The translations under genes were made by a program, and so were the position numbers. DNA of 64,000 nt from Streptacidiphilus sp. PB12-B1b (GTDB lineage Bacteria > Actinomycetota > Actinomycetes > Streptomycetales > Streptomycetaceae), in the NCBI RefSeq assembly GCF_014084125.1, contig NZ_CP048405.1, forward strand, positions 744,001 to 808,000, read 5' to 3'. The notes beneath the pieces are model-generated. The model did no database searches. It was not told where the DNA came from and saw only the letters and a program-made list of their open reading frames with translations. Positions 7,974-15,282 of the stretch are shown here, in pieces; the first letter of the stretch is position 1; each line of letters begins with the position of its first letter.

Positions 7974-8891
7974 TCAGACCCGGCGGTCGCGCCGGGCCCG
8001 CCAGATGGTGTGCTCGCGGGAGACGGCGTCCTCGGCGTCCCGGGCCAGCCGGGACCAGGACTCCTCGGCGTCCGCCGAGGCCGGGTCGAGGCGGCTCAAC
8101 TGGACCTCTATCAGGTCGAGTTCGGTACCGGCCAGGCGGTAGGCCGAGGCCAGCGGGCCGAACTGCTTGAGCTGGGTCCAGGCGGTGACCGAGGCGGCGA
8201 CGGTGGTGAACATGCCCAGCACGTGCCAGGGCACCACGTTGAAGATCTGCAGCACCGCGAAGCCGCCGCCGACGATGATCGCGGCGATGGACACCAGCTG
8301 CCACTTGGCCGTCTCGTTGTCGCACATGTCGGCCCGGGACAGGTACCAGGTCCGCTGCGCGCGCACGCGCTCCTGCAGGTAGAGGTCCCGGCGCACGGTC
8401 AGCGGGGTGGCCCGCAGCCGCCGCATCTCGTCGGTGATCGCGGGCCGGGAGTCGGGCGGGATCACCGGGCTGTCCCGGAACGCCTGGAACACCTCGCCCA
8501 TCTGCAGCTCGTAGGCGCTGTCGGCCTCCGGCGACTCGGCCGGGCCCGCGAACGGCCGGGCCCGCACCACGTACTTCCAGGCCAGGGTCTTCACCGACTC
8601 GGCCGCCGCGCGGCCCTCGTACCAGCGGGCCTGCGGGTTCTCCGAGCGCAGCCGGTCCCAGAAGTACCAGGCGCCGACGAAGGCCAGCACCGACAGCGCC
8701 GGGGCGAGGTTCAGCCCCTTGGCGTGGATGGTGAAGACGCCCACCACGGCGGCGAGGAGCAGCATCGATATCTGGCCGATGTACCAGCGCAGTGCCAGCC
8801 CTTGGCCGGCCAGCGAGGCCTCGTCCGCAGTCCAGAAGGGCTCGGGTAAGAGCTGCCGCTCCCGATTGCCGGGCGGTTCCTTGCGGACCAT
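7974..8891 (-). CDS. DUF4231 (SLATT-like) four-helix membrane protein
   Basis: About 305 residues with two pairs of hydrophobic helices. One pair is near the N-terminus (ISMLLLAAVVGVF and PALSVLAFVGAWYFW) and one near residues 200-255 (LVSIAAIIVGGGFAVL and VLGMFTTVAASVTAW). Charged amphipathic segments lie between and after them. This is the DUF4231 pattern, a family related to the SLATT two-helix effectors of nucleotide-signalling conflict systems. ATG 8891 is chosen because GAGGGGG lies six bases upstream; ATG 8924 has no ribosome site. An unusual leader with a tiny ORF and a terminator lies upstream. Proximity to TIR/NB-ARC proteins fits a defence or signalling role, but that is inference. 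Confidence 0.75.
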   Translation of the reverse strand: MVRKEPPGNRERQLLPEPFWTADEASLAGQGLALRWYIGQISMLLLAAVVGVFTIHAKGLNLAPALSVLAFVGAWYFWDRLRSENPQARWYEGRAAAESVKTLAWKYVVRARPFAGPAESPEADSAYELQMGEVFQAFRDSPVIPPDSRPAITDEMRRLRATPLTVRRDLYLQERVRAQRTWYLSRADMCDNETAKWQLVSIAAIIVGGGFAVLQIFNVVPWHVLGMFTTVAASVTAWTQLKQFGPLASAYRLAGTELDLIEVQLSRLDPASADAEESWSRLARDAEDAVSREHTIWRARRDRRV

Positions 8892-8954
8892 CGACATCCC
8901 CCTCGTGTCGTCGCGTACGTCCACGACCAGTGTGACGCGACGGCGGGGAAAAGG

Positions 8955-8972
8955 GACAGCCCCCGGGCTGTC
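8955..8972 (-). terminator. Rho-independent hairpin in the DUF4231 leader
   Basis: GACAGCC and GGCTGTC pair (7 bp, 4-nt loop). On the minus strand they are followed by CCTTTT (U-tract from bases 8952-8949). A second 7-bp hairpin (8974-8992) stands immediately upstream in the transcript. The terminator sits about 60 nt before the DUF4231 start, the position expected for an attenuator. Confidence 0.55.
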
Positions 8973-9072
8973 TCCCGTCCGCGCAGGACGGGCGCCGGAG
9001 GACGGCCGGCGGGCCCGGGGGCCGGGTGGCTAGCTGTGGATTGCCACACAGTCCGAAGAACTGATTGGGCTG

Positions 9073-9111
9073 CTAGGCAGCAGCCACCTCACTGGTCCCA
9101 GAGAAACTCAT
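9073..9111 (-). CDS. 12-residue leader peptide MSFSGTSEVAAA
   Basis: ATG 9111 opens a 12-codon ORF ending at TAG (9073-9075). It has an exceptional Shine-Dalgarno sequence (9117-9131) and a good promoter (9144-9173), so translation is very likely despite the small size. Between it and the DUF4231 gene lie two hairpins, the second with a U-tract. The arrangement (promoter, short 5' end, tiny ORF, terminator, gene) resembles a ribosome-dependent attenuator. No run of regulatory codons is obvious; the peptide ends in three alanines. It is not an FxsA precursor, because it lacks the F-x-S-x-x C-terminus. Confidence 0.5.
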   Translation of the reverse strand: MSFSGTSEVAAA

Positions 9112-9116
9112 ACTCC

Positions 9117-9131
9117 GGATCACCTCCTTTC
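9117..9131 (-). promoter_or_regulatory. Extended 15-nt Shine-Dalgarno sequence
   Basis: The plus strand reads GGATCACCTCCTTTC, the 3'-terminal sequence of actinobacterial 16S rRNA. The minus-strand transcript is therefore complementary to the anti-Shine-Dalgarno tail over 15 consecutive bases. Ordinary sites match over five to eight bases. It ends about five bases before the ATG at 9111. Confidence 0.65.
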
Positions 9132-9143
9132 GCGTGTGCCGCC

Positions 9144-9173
9144 ACTGTAGGCACGCCCCTCGCCCGGGGGCAA
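9144..9173 (-). promoter_or_regulatory. Promoter of the DUF4231 leader transcript
   Basis: Read on the minus strand, TTGCCC (9173-9168) and TACAGT (9149-9144) are separated by 18 bp. This is a reasonable HrdB-type promoter. Transcription would start near 9137, leaving a 5' end of about 26 nt before the leader ORF. Confidence 0.5.
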
Positions 9174-9313
9174 CGACTTTTGTCGCGGCCTGCACACCCC
9201 GGCTCCCCTCCGGGGGATTTTTGACGGAAATCGCTGTAACCGGCTTGGTGTGCGAGTTGAATGGCCTACGGCTCGGAACCCGCACGGCTCGGAACCGCCA
9301 GGAGGTGCGCGCT

Positions 9314-10729
9314 GTGGACGCCCAAGGACCGGTGGTACGCGTCGACGCGGACACCCGGCTGCTCGCCGTCCTGCTCGACGGCATGGAGGTCGGCCTCGCC
9401 GCGATGGACGTCGACGGCGTGCTCACGCACTGGAACCGCGAGGCGACCCGGCTGCTCGGCTGGACCGCCGCCGAGGCGGTGGGCCGCAGCGGGCTCGACG
9501 GCTGGGCGCTGCGCCCCGGCGACGCCGAGTCCGTCCGCGCCCAGCTGCTGGCCGGAGCGGGGGACGCCCCCGGCGAGCCGCCCGGCGGCCGGGTGCACGA
9601 GTTCGCGCTGCTGACCCGGGACGGCCGCCGGGTGCTGGTGCGCGCCCAGGCGCACCGGGTCACCGCGGCGGACGGCAGCCCGCTGGGGCTCTACTTCGCC
9701 TTCTCCGAGGCCGGTGCGCAGGTCGAGCTGGAACGCTCGCTGGGCCTGGCCGAGGCCATGCTGGACGAGGCCCCGACCGGGGTGGTGCTGGTCGACGCCG
9801 ACCTGCGCCCGGCGGCCGTCGGCGAGTCCGCCGCGCGCTGGCTGGACTGCGACCGCACCGCCCTGCTCGGCCACCCGCTGGGGGAGGTCCTGGGCGACGG
9901 CGTGCAGGAGCTGGAGGCCGCGCTGCAGCACGTGCTGGCGACCGGCAAGCCGCTCAGCGGGGTCAAGCTGTGGGCCGCGCTGCGGGCCGATCCGGGCCGC
10001 CGCCGCTGCTGGCGCAGCGAGTTCGTCCGGCTGGGCTCCCCGCTCGGCGAGGAGCCGGTGCCGCTCGGCGTGGCCTGGTTCTTCGAGGACGTCACGCTGC
10101 ACGAGCAGGCCGAGCAGGAGGGCACGGTGCTGCGCTTCCGCGCCTCGCAGCTGCGCCGGGCCGGGCAGGCGGCGGCCGAGTGCGAGGACCCGATGGAGGG
10201 CGCGGTCGGCTACCTGGACTACGTCCTGGCCGGTTTCGCCGACCAGGCCCTGCTGGACCTGCTCCAGCCCGGGGACGGCCCGGACGGTTCGGACGGCGCG
10301 GACGGTGCGGACGGTTCGGCGGGTGGCGGCGCGGACGGCGACGGCGGCCTGGTGCGGGCGGCGGTGTCGCCGGTCGGCGGCCTCGGCGACGACGCCGGTG
10401 CGGCCCTGGAGCCGACCGGCATCCCGGTCCGCTACGGCGAGGTCCACCCCGCGCGCCGGGCGGCGCAGCAGGGGAGCACGGTGGCGCTGTCCGACACCGG
10501 CCTGCCGCGGGCGCCCGAGTGGGCGGCGCTGCGCTGCTGGCCCGCCGGGACGGTCCACGCGCTGTGCACCCCGCTGCGCAGCCGGGGCCGGACGGTGGGC
10601 GTGCTGACCTTCCTGCGCGGCCCCAGCCGGCACCGCTTCGACCGGGCGGACACCGCCTACGCCGAGGACGTCGCCGCCCGGGTGGCGGTCGCGGTGGACC
10701 TGGCCGCGCAGACCGGCCACCAGGCGTGA
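9314..10729 (+). CDS. PAS-PAS-GAF sensor protein without an output domain
   Basis: 471 residues from GTG 9314, which has AGGAGGT seven bases upstream; longer in-frame starts lack a ribosome site. Residues about 15-115 are a PAS domain (GLAAMDVDGVLTHWNREATRLLGW). Residues about 155-265 are a second PAS domain (GVVLVDADLRPAAVGESAARW). Residues about 330-470 are GAF-like, separated by a low-complexity Gly/Asp/Ala linker with a repeated GADGADGS pattern. Similar N-termini in Streptomyces are usually fused to SpoIIE phosphatase or ATPase output domains, but none is present here. It may signal through a partner or bind a small ligand. A TTGACG element lies near 9224, but no convincing -10 was seen. 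Confidence 0.75.
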   Translation: MDAQGPVVRVDADTRLLAVLLDGMEVGLAAMDVDGVLTHWNREATRLLGWTAAEAVGRSGLDGWALRPGDAESVRAQLLAGAGDAPGEPPGGRVHEFALLTRDGRRVLVRAQAHRVTAADGSPLGLYFAFSEAGAQVELERSLGLAEAMLDEAPTGVVLVDADLRPAAVGESAARWLDCDRTALLGHPLGEVLGDGVQELEAALQHVLATGKPLSGVKLWAALRADPGRRRCWRSEFVRLGSPLGEEPVPLGVAWFFEDVTLHEQAEQEGTVLRFRASQLRRAGQAAAECEDPMEGAVGYLDYVLAGFADQALLDLLQPGDGPDGSDGADGADGSAGGGADGDGGLVRAAVSPVGGLGDDAGAALEPTGIPVRYGEVHPARRAAQQGSTVALSDTGLPRAPEWAALRCWPAGTVHALCTPLRSRGRTVGVLTFLRGPSRHRFDRADTAYAEDVAARVAVAVDLAAQTGHQA

Positions 10730-10733
10730 CTGC

Positions 10734-11483
10734 TCAGAAGCTGTAGAAGATCCGCTCGCGGTGGTCGGCCATCAGCTTGGCGTTCCAGGCCATGCCGCCG
10801 TCGACGTTGCCGGAGCGGAACAGCGGCGGGTTGAGGCCCTCGTCGGCGAGTCGGCCGACGGCGGTGGCCACCACCGCCTGCATCAGCGCGACGGTGGTGA
10901 TGGTGGACGCCGGGCCGAAGGTGGTGTCGGCGCCGGGGGCGGTCAGTTCGCCGTCGCCGACCGCGATCTTGTTGTCCAGGACGATGTCGCACTGGTCCTT
11001 CAGGTACGTCCCGGAGGGGTGCCCGGAGCTGACCGCCGCCGGGTACGCCAGCGAGGTCACCCCGATCACGGTCAGGCCGCGCTCGCGGGCGTGCATGGCC
11101 AGCTCCACCGGCATCACCTGGCGTCCGGAGAGCGAGATCACGAACAGCAGGTCGCCGCTGCGGGCCGGGCCCGCGTCCAGGGTGGTGCTGGCCAGGCCGG
11201 GCACCCGCTCCAGGGCGCTGCCCAGGTGCGCCGGGATGACGTCCACGCCGGTCACGCCGGGGACGGCGAGCAGGTTCATCACCACCAGGCCGCCGGCCCG
11301 GTAGACGACGTCCTGGGCGGCGAGCGAGGAGTGCCCGGCGCCGAAGGCGAAGATCCGGCCGCCCTCGCGCACCGTCCGGGCCAGGGCCTCGGCCGCGCGC
11401 CCGATCGGCTCGGCCTCCTCGTCGCGGACCCGCTGCAACAGGGAGATCGCTGCGTCGATGTACTGCCCGGCCAGATCGCTCAT
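10734..11483 (-). CDS. SIS-domain protein, UPF0309 family
   Basis: 249 residues from ATG 11483. An upstream ATG at 11549 would add 22 residues and has AGGGG nearby. The sugar-isomerase (SIS) fold is indicated by the phosphosugar-binding region (FAFGAGHSSLAAQD near residue 45-60) and the VISLSGRQVMPVE strand-loop typical of SIS sites. The family is close to SCO4393 of S. coelicolor, whose neighbour is dmdR1; the same divergent arrangement is seen here. It probably binds or isomerises a phosphosugar such as an aminosugar phosphate in the cytoplasm, but no reaction has been assigned from sequence. Confidence 0.85.
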   Translation of the reverse strand: MSDLAGQYIDAAISLLQRVRDEEAEPIGRAAEALARTVREGGRIFAFGAGHSSLAAQDVVYRAGGLVVMNLLAVPGVTGVDVIPAHLGSALERVPGLASTTLDAGPARSGDLLFVISLSGRQVMPVELAMHARERGLTVIGVTSLAYPAAVSSGHPSGTYLKDQCDIVLDNKIAVGDGELTAPGADTTFGPASTITTVALMQAVVATAVGRLADEGLNPPLFRSGNVDGGMAWNAKLMADHRERIFYSF

Positions 11484-11713
11484 CGAAGGTGCGCTCGCTT
11501 TCGGTGTCGAAGTACGGGTGGCTATGGGTGCCTGTGGGATGGTTGGCATGACGATTGGCCCCTGGTGCGGCCGAGCCGTGCACCCGAGGCACGGTGCTGC
11601 CTGGGAGGGCCGCTGTCAACCGTGCCCCGAGCCGCAGCGGCCGGGAATGTCGGCGGTATGCGTCAGACTTGCACTGCGACGACGCTGGACGACGAGGAAC
11701 GGAGCCCGCGGCG

Positions 11714-12403
11714 ATGTCAGGTCACCTGATCGACACGACTGAGATGTACTTGCGCACCATCTTCGAGTTGGAGGAAGAGGGCGTCATGCCCATGCGCGCC
11801 CGGATCGCGGAGCGCCTGGAGCAGAGCGGGCCCACCGTGAGCCAGACGGTGGCCCGGATGGAGCGCGACGGCCTGCTCCAGGTCGCCGACGACCGACACC
11901 TGGAGCTCACCGAGTCCGGCCGCAAGCTGGCCATCCGCGTCATGCGCAAGCACCGCATCGCGGAGTGCCTGCTGGTGGACGTCATCGGCCTGGAGTGGGA
12001 GCAGGTCCACGCCGAGGCCTGCCGCTGGGAGCACGTGATGAGCGAGGCCGTGGAGCGGCGCGTGCTCGAACTGCTGCGCCACCCGACCGAATCCCCGTAC
12101 GGCAACCCCATCCCCGGTCTGGAGGAGCTCGGCGAGGCCCCCGGCGAGGGCGACGACGAGGTCGTCGTCAGCCTGGACGGCCTGGCCTCCGGCGCCGAGG
12201 GCAGGAACGTGGTGGTGCGGCGGATCGGCGAGCCGATCCAGACCGACGCCCAGCTGATGTACACGCTGCGGCGGGCCGGCGTGCAGCCGGGCGCGGTGGT
12301 CAGCGTGACCTCCTCCCCGGGCGGCGTGCTGGTCAGCAGCGGCGGCGAGGCGGCCGAGCTGGACAAGGACATCGCGGCGCACGTCTTCGTCGCCACCACC
12401 TGA
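11714..12403 (+). CDS. dmdR1: DtxR/IdeR-family iron-dependent regulator (DmdR1 type)
   Basis: 229 residues with an N-terminal winged helix (residues 5-65, recognition helix around SGPTVSQTVARMERDGLL), the metal-binding dimerisation domain (about 70-140) and an SH3-like C-terminal domain. Metal-site residues of the family are all present: Met11, Cys103, Glu106, His107 and His80, Glu84, His99. In the family Fe2+ binding activates repression of siderophore and iron-uptake genes. ATG 11714 matches the family start. The gene is divergent from the SIS gene, as in S. coelicolor. No iron box was recognised in the intergenic region, so autoregulation is not supported. Confidence 0.92.
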   Translation: MSGHLIDTTEMYLRTIFELEEEGVMPMRARIAERLEQSGPTVSQTVARMERDGLLQVADDRHLELTESGRKLAIRVMRKHRIAECLLVDVIGLEWEQVHAEACRWEHVMSEAVERRVLELLRHPTESPYGNPIPGLEELGEAPGEGDDEVVVSLDGLASGAEGRNVVVRRIGEPIQTDAQLMYTLRRAGVQPGAVVSVTSSPGGVLVSSGGEAAELDKDIAAHVFVATT

Positions 12404-12431
12404 TCGGGCCCGACCTGGCCGCTCCGGTGGT

Positions 12432-12476
12432 CGGGTGTGGACCGGGACTTTTCCCCGAGCACCTGGTCCACACCCG
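12432..12476 (+). terminator. dmdR1 terminator hairpin
   Basis: A perfect 12-bp inverted repeat (12432-12443 with 12465-12476) lies 28 bp after the dmdR1 stop. The 21-nt loop contains a small GGGA/TCCC hairpin and a CTTTT stretch. There is no U-tract after the outer stem. Confidence 0.6.
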
Positions 12477-12705
12477 TCCCCCGGTTCCGTCTCCCCCGCA
12501 CCCCGGCCCCGGCTTCCCCTCCGGGTGCTTCCCCCTGCCTGCCGTCTCCCTTCGTGGCCCCTGCCGTGGACGCTTACGTCCGGATTTCTCCCCTCGGCCG
12601 GAGCGGCCAATCCTTGAGCGCTGTCACTCGAACGTGGGGCTTTTCCACTCGTCCGCGCGGGTAGTGATCACACTTTTCGCACGACGGCCCGACGGGCAGA
12701 GCGAC

Positions 12706-12743
12706 GGCCCGGTCCGGCTCCTGTCGGAAAGCCGGACCGGGCC
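12706..12743 (-). terminator. Terminator hairpin of the primase-like gene
   Basis: A perfect 14-bp inverted repeat (12706-12719 with 12730-12743) with a 10-nt loop lies 13 bp beyond the stop of the minus-strand gene. No U-tract follows, as is common in Streptomyces. Confidence 0.6.
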
Positions 12744-12756
12744 TGCACAGGGCGCC

Positions 12757-13518
12757 CTACTGCACCGCGGCGGGCATCGGCGCGGCGGCGGAGAGCGACG
12801 GCGAGAGCGGCACCGAGGAGGACAGCGGGGCCTCCCGGCCGCAGGCGTAGGCGATGGGGTTGATCAGCTCGGTCGCCTCCGGCAGCCAGCGGTTGAGCGC
12901 GGTGGGCTCCCGGGCCCACTGGGCGAAGCCGTGCACGCCCACCCGGGTCGGCGGCGCGATCACCCAGTCGCCCTCGCCGTGCCCGACCAGGTCCAGCCGC
13001 CCGGGGCCCCAGCCGAGCCGGCGCAGCAGCTCCGGCAGCTTGGGCAGCGAGCCCGGCAGCACCAGGAACACCAGCCGCCGCCCGCGCCCCGGCCCGCCCG
13101 GGCCGTCCCCGGGAACCGCCAGCACCGGGCCCAGCTGCAGGCCCATCCGCTCCATCCGGGCCAGCGCCAGGCATCCGGCGATCTCCGGGACGTCGATGGC
13201 GTCGAAGGTGCGGCCGGTCGGCAGCAGCACCGAGGCGAGCGGGTTGTCCGTCCACCACCGGCGGACCACGCCGGGCCCGGCGCTGGCCTTGCGGGCCCAG
13301 TCCCGGGTGGCCGGGTGCGCGCCGGGCGCGGGGCATCCGGCGTCGCCGCAGGAGCAGCGCAGCGGGCCGTCGTCCTCGATCAGCCAGGTCCCCGGAGAGA
13401 CCTCCCAGTGTCGTTCTTCGGCGTACCGCACCGCCGCGTCGACGAGCAGGTCACGAGCGGCTTGCTGCACCGGGCCGGCCGGCCGGGTGGCTCCCAGGGT
13501 GTCTTCCACGCCGTGCAC
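12757..13518 (-). CDS. Bifunctional DNA primase/polymerase (Prim-Pol)-like protein
   Basis: 253 residues from GTG 13518; GTG 13509 fits the usual family start (VEDTLG-like) and gives 250. It begins with the AAVRYAEERHWEVSPGTWL segment, followed by a CSCGDAGCPAPGAHP metal-binding-like cluster of Cys and His. Later segments include a hydrophobic core with DAIDVPE and an APPTR motif. This is the single-domain Prim-Pol-like family found throughout Streptomyces. Whether it is catalytically active is uncertain, because only part of the archaeo-eukaryotic primase motif set is visible. It is transcribed divergently from the next regulator gene. Confidence 0.75.
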   Translation of the reverse strand: MHGVEDTLGATRPAGPVQQAARDLLVDAAVRYAEERHWEVSPGTWLIEDDGPLRCSCGDAGCPAPGAHPATRDWARKASAGPGVVRRWWTDNPLASVLLPTGRTFDAIDVPEIAGCLALARMERMGLQLGPVLAVPGDGPGGPGRGRRLVFLVLPGSLPKLPELLRRLGWGPGRLDLVGHGEGDWVIAPPTRVGVHGFAQWAREPTALNRWLPEATELINPIAYACGREAPLSSSVPLSPSLSAAAPMPAAVQ

Positions 13519-13755
13519 AACTGGCGGCGGCGGGGCGGGTTACGGGTGATCGGCAAAATCGGCCACAGGGGGCGCGTCGGTGCATGGACGGGGGCGCACA
13601 CGGGGTGCCGGGCCGTGCGGCGGGTATCCCTTCACCGGGGCGGATCGCTACCCTGGATAGATTGTCTCAATTGCCATGGCACTACGAGGGATTCACGCGT
13701 GTAGCGGCCTGCTCCCCGCGTGGTGCCGGGCACGTTCGAGGGGGAGGCATCCTCA

Positions 13756-15135
13756 ATGGCCGCCAGACCACTGGTCGCACGACAGCCCAATGAACGGCTC
13801 CAGTCGCTGATCCAGGAGGCCGGGTGCTCCAACGCGGGGCTCGCCCGCAGGGTCAACCTCTGCGGGGCCGAGCACGGGCTGGACCTGCGCTACGACAAGA
13901 CCTCGGTGGCCCGCTGGCTGCGCGGCCAGCAGCCCCGCGGACAGGCCCCGGCGGTGATCGCCGAGGCCATCGGACGCAAGCTGGGACGCCCGGTGACCGT
14001 CGACGAGATCGGCATGGCCGACGGCAAGAACCTCTCGTCCAGCATCGGCCTGCACTTCTCGGCCAGCCTGGCCGGCGCGGTGGAGCAGGTGTGCGAACTG
14101 TGGCGCAGCGACGTCGGCCGCCGCGACTTCCTCACCGGGGCCTCGGTGGCGGCGTCCGCGCTGGTGGAGCCGAGCCGGGACTGGCTGATCACCGGCGCCG
14201 ACCCGCAGGTGGCCCGCAACTCCGGTGCCCGGGTGGGCCCGGCGGACGTCGAGGCGGTGCACGCGACCACCGCCATGCTGGTCGAGCTGGACCACCGCTT
14301 CGGCAGCGGGCATGTGCGCCCGGTCGTGGTGCACTACCTCAACAGCGTGGTGTCCGGGCTGCTCGCGGGCTCCTACCGGGAGGACACCGGGCGGAGGTTG
14401 TTCGCGGCGGTGGCCCGACTCACCGAGCTGGCCGGGTACATGGCCATCGACACCGGCCAACCCGGGCTGGCCCAGCGGTACTACATCCAGGCGCTGCGGC
14501 TGGCCCAGGCAGCGGGCGACCGCGCCTACGGGGCCTATGTGCTGGCGGCCTCGATGAGCCACCTCGCGGCCAGCCTCGGCAACCCCCGGGAGATCGCCCA
14601 ACTGGCCCGTGCGGCCCAGGAGGGCGCGCGCGGCTCGGCCACGCCCACGGCCATGTCGCTGTTCTACGTCGCCGAGGCGCGCGGGCACGCGCTGCTGGGC
14701 GACGTCCGCTCCTGCGAGTCGGTGGCCGCCCGGGCGGCCGAGGCCATGGAGCACAGCTGTCCGGAGGAGGACCCGGACTGGATCGGCCACTTCGACCGGG
14801 CCTACCTGGCCGACGAACTGGCGCACTGCCACCGGGACTTGGAGCAGCCCCGGCAGTCCGCCCGGTACGCCGAGGAGGCTCTGAAGACCCACCCGGAGAC
14901 GCGGGTGCGCAGGCGCGCGGTGGATCTGGTGCTGCTGGCGACGGCCCAGTTGCAGCTGCGTGACCTGGAACAGGCGTGCGAGACGGGCGCGCTCGCGGTC
15001 GAGCTGATGTCGGGGCTGCGCTCGGCGCGCGGAGCGGAGTACCTGGATGACTTCCGGCGGAGGCTGGAGCCCTACCGTGAACAGCGGGCGGTACGCGAGT
15101 TCCAGGCGCGGACGCTGGCCGAGGCGGCGGCCTGA
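13756..15135 (+). CDS. Helix-turn-helix regulator with TPR-like C-terminus (NsdA/SCO4441-like)
   Basis: 459 residues. Residues about 8-90 form an unusual N-terminal DNA-binding region (NERLQSLIQEAGCSNAGLARRVN ... KTSVARWLRGQQPRG). Residues about 140-450 are helical repeats with GYMAIDTGQPGLAQRYYIQALRLA-type helices. Families with this layout include NsdA, a regulator affecting development and antibiotic production in Streptomyces; the present protein is nearest in style to SCO4441. A basic DFLTGASVAASAL segment near residue 130 resembles the linker of these proteins. ATG 13756 has GGGGGAGG upstream. Targets are unknown. Confidence 0.78.
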   Translation: MAARPLVARQPNERLQSLIQEAGCSNAGLARRVNLCGAEHGLDLRYDKTSVARWLRGQQPRGQAPAVIAEAIGRKLGRPVTVDEIGMADGKNLSSSIGLHFSASLAGAVEQVCELWRSDVGRRDFLTGASVAASALVEPSRDWLITGADPQVARNSGARVGPADVEAVHATTAMLVELDHRFGSGHVRPVVVHYLNSVVSGLLAGSYREDTGRRLFAAVARLTELAGYMAIDTGQPGLAQRYYIQALRLAQAAGDRAYGAYVLAASMSHLAASLGNPREIAQLARAAQEGARGSATPTAMSLFYVAEARGHALLGDVRSCESVAARAAEAMEHSCPEEDPDWIGHFDRAYLADELAHCHRDLEQPRQSARYAEEALKTHPETRVRRRAVDLVLLATAQLQLRDLEQACETGALAVELMSGLRSARGAEYLDDFRRRLEPYREQRAVREFQARTLAEAAA

Positions 15136-15282
15136 GCCGCGGAGGGAGCGGAATCGGTCAATCCACTGGGGTCGTGGCCACTCGTGAGGATGAACCGGTA
15201 GCGTGGGCCGCTGTCGTGATCAGTGGTCCCGCGCCGATGCGGGGGCAGTGCCGCCCGAGCCGGGCGGAAGTGAGGAATCGCG

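Larger units (their letters stand above)
12404..12756. other. Gene-free 353 bp between convergent dmdR1 and the primase-like gene
   Basis: The stretch holds two strong hairpins, described separately, one at each end. The middle is C-rich and carries no ORF with actinobacterial codon bias. No other signal is seen. Confidence 0.6.

Noticed and set aside
9073-9111. 12-residue peptide as an FxSxx-COOH precursor
   Set aside because: The C-terminus is AAA, not F-x-S-x-x; the peptide is too short for a leader plus core, and it lies on the opposite strand from the cluster.
9224-9250. TTGACG element as promoter of the PAS-PAS-GAF gene
   Set aside because: No acceptable -10 was found at 16-19 bp, so only the -35-like motif is supported.
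11484-11713. Iron box for DmdR1 in the divergent promoter
   Set aside because: No sequence close to the DtxR/IdeR palindrome was seen on reading the gap.
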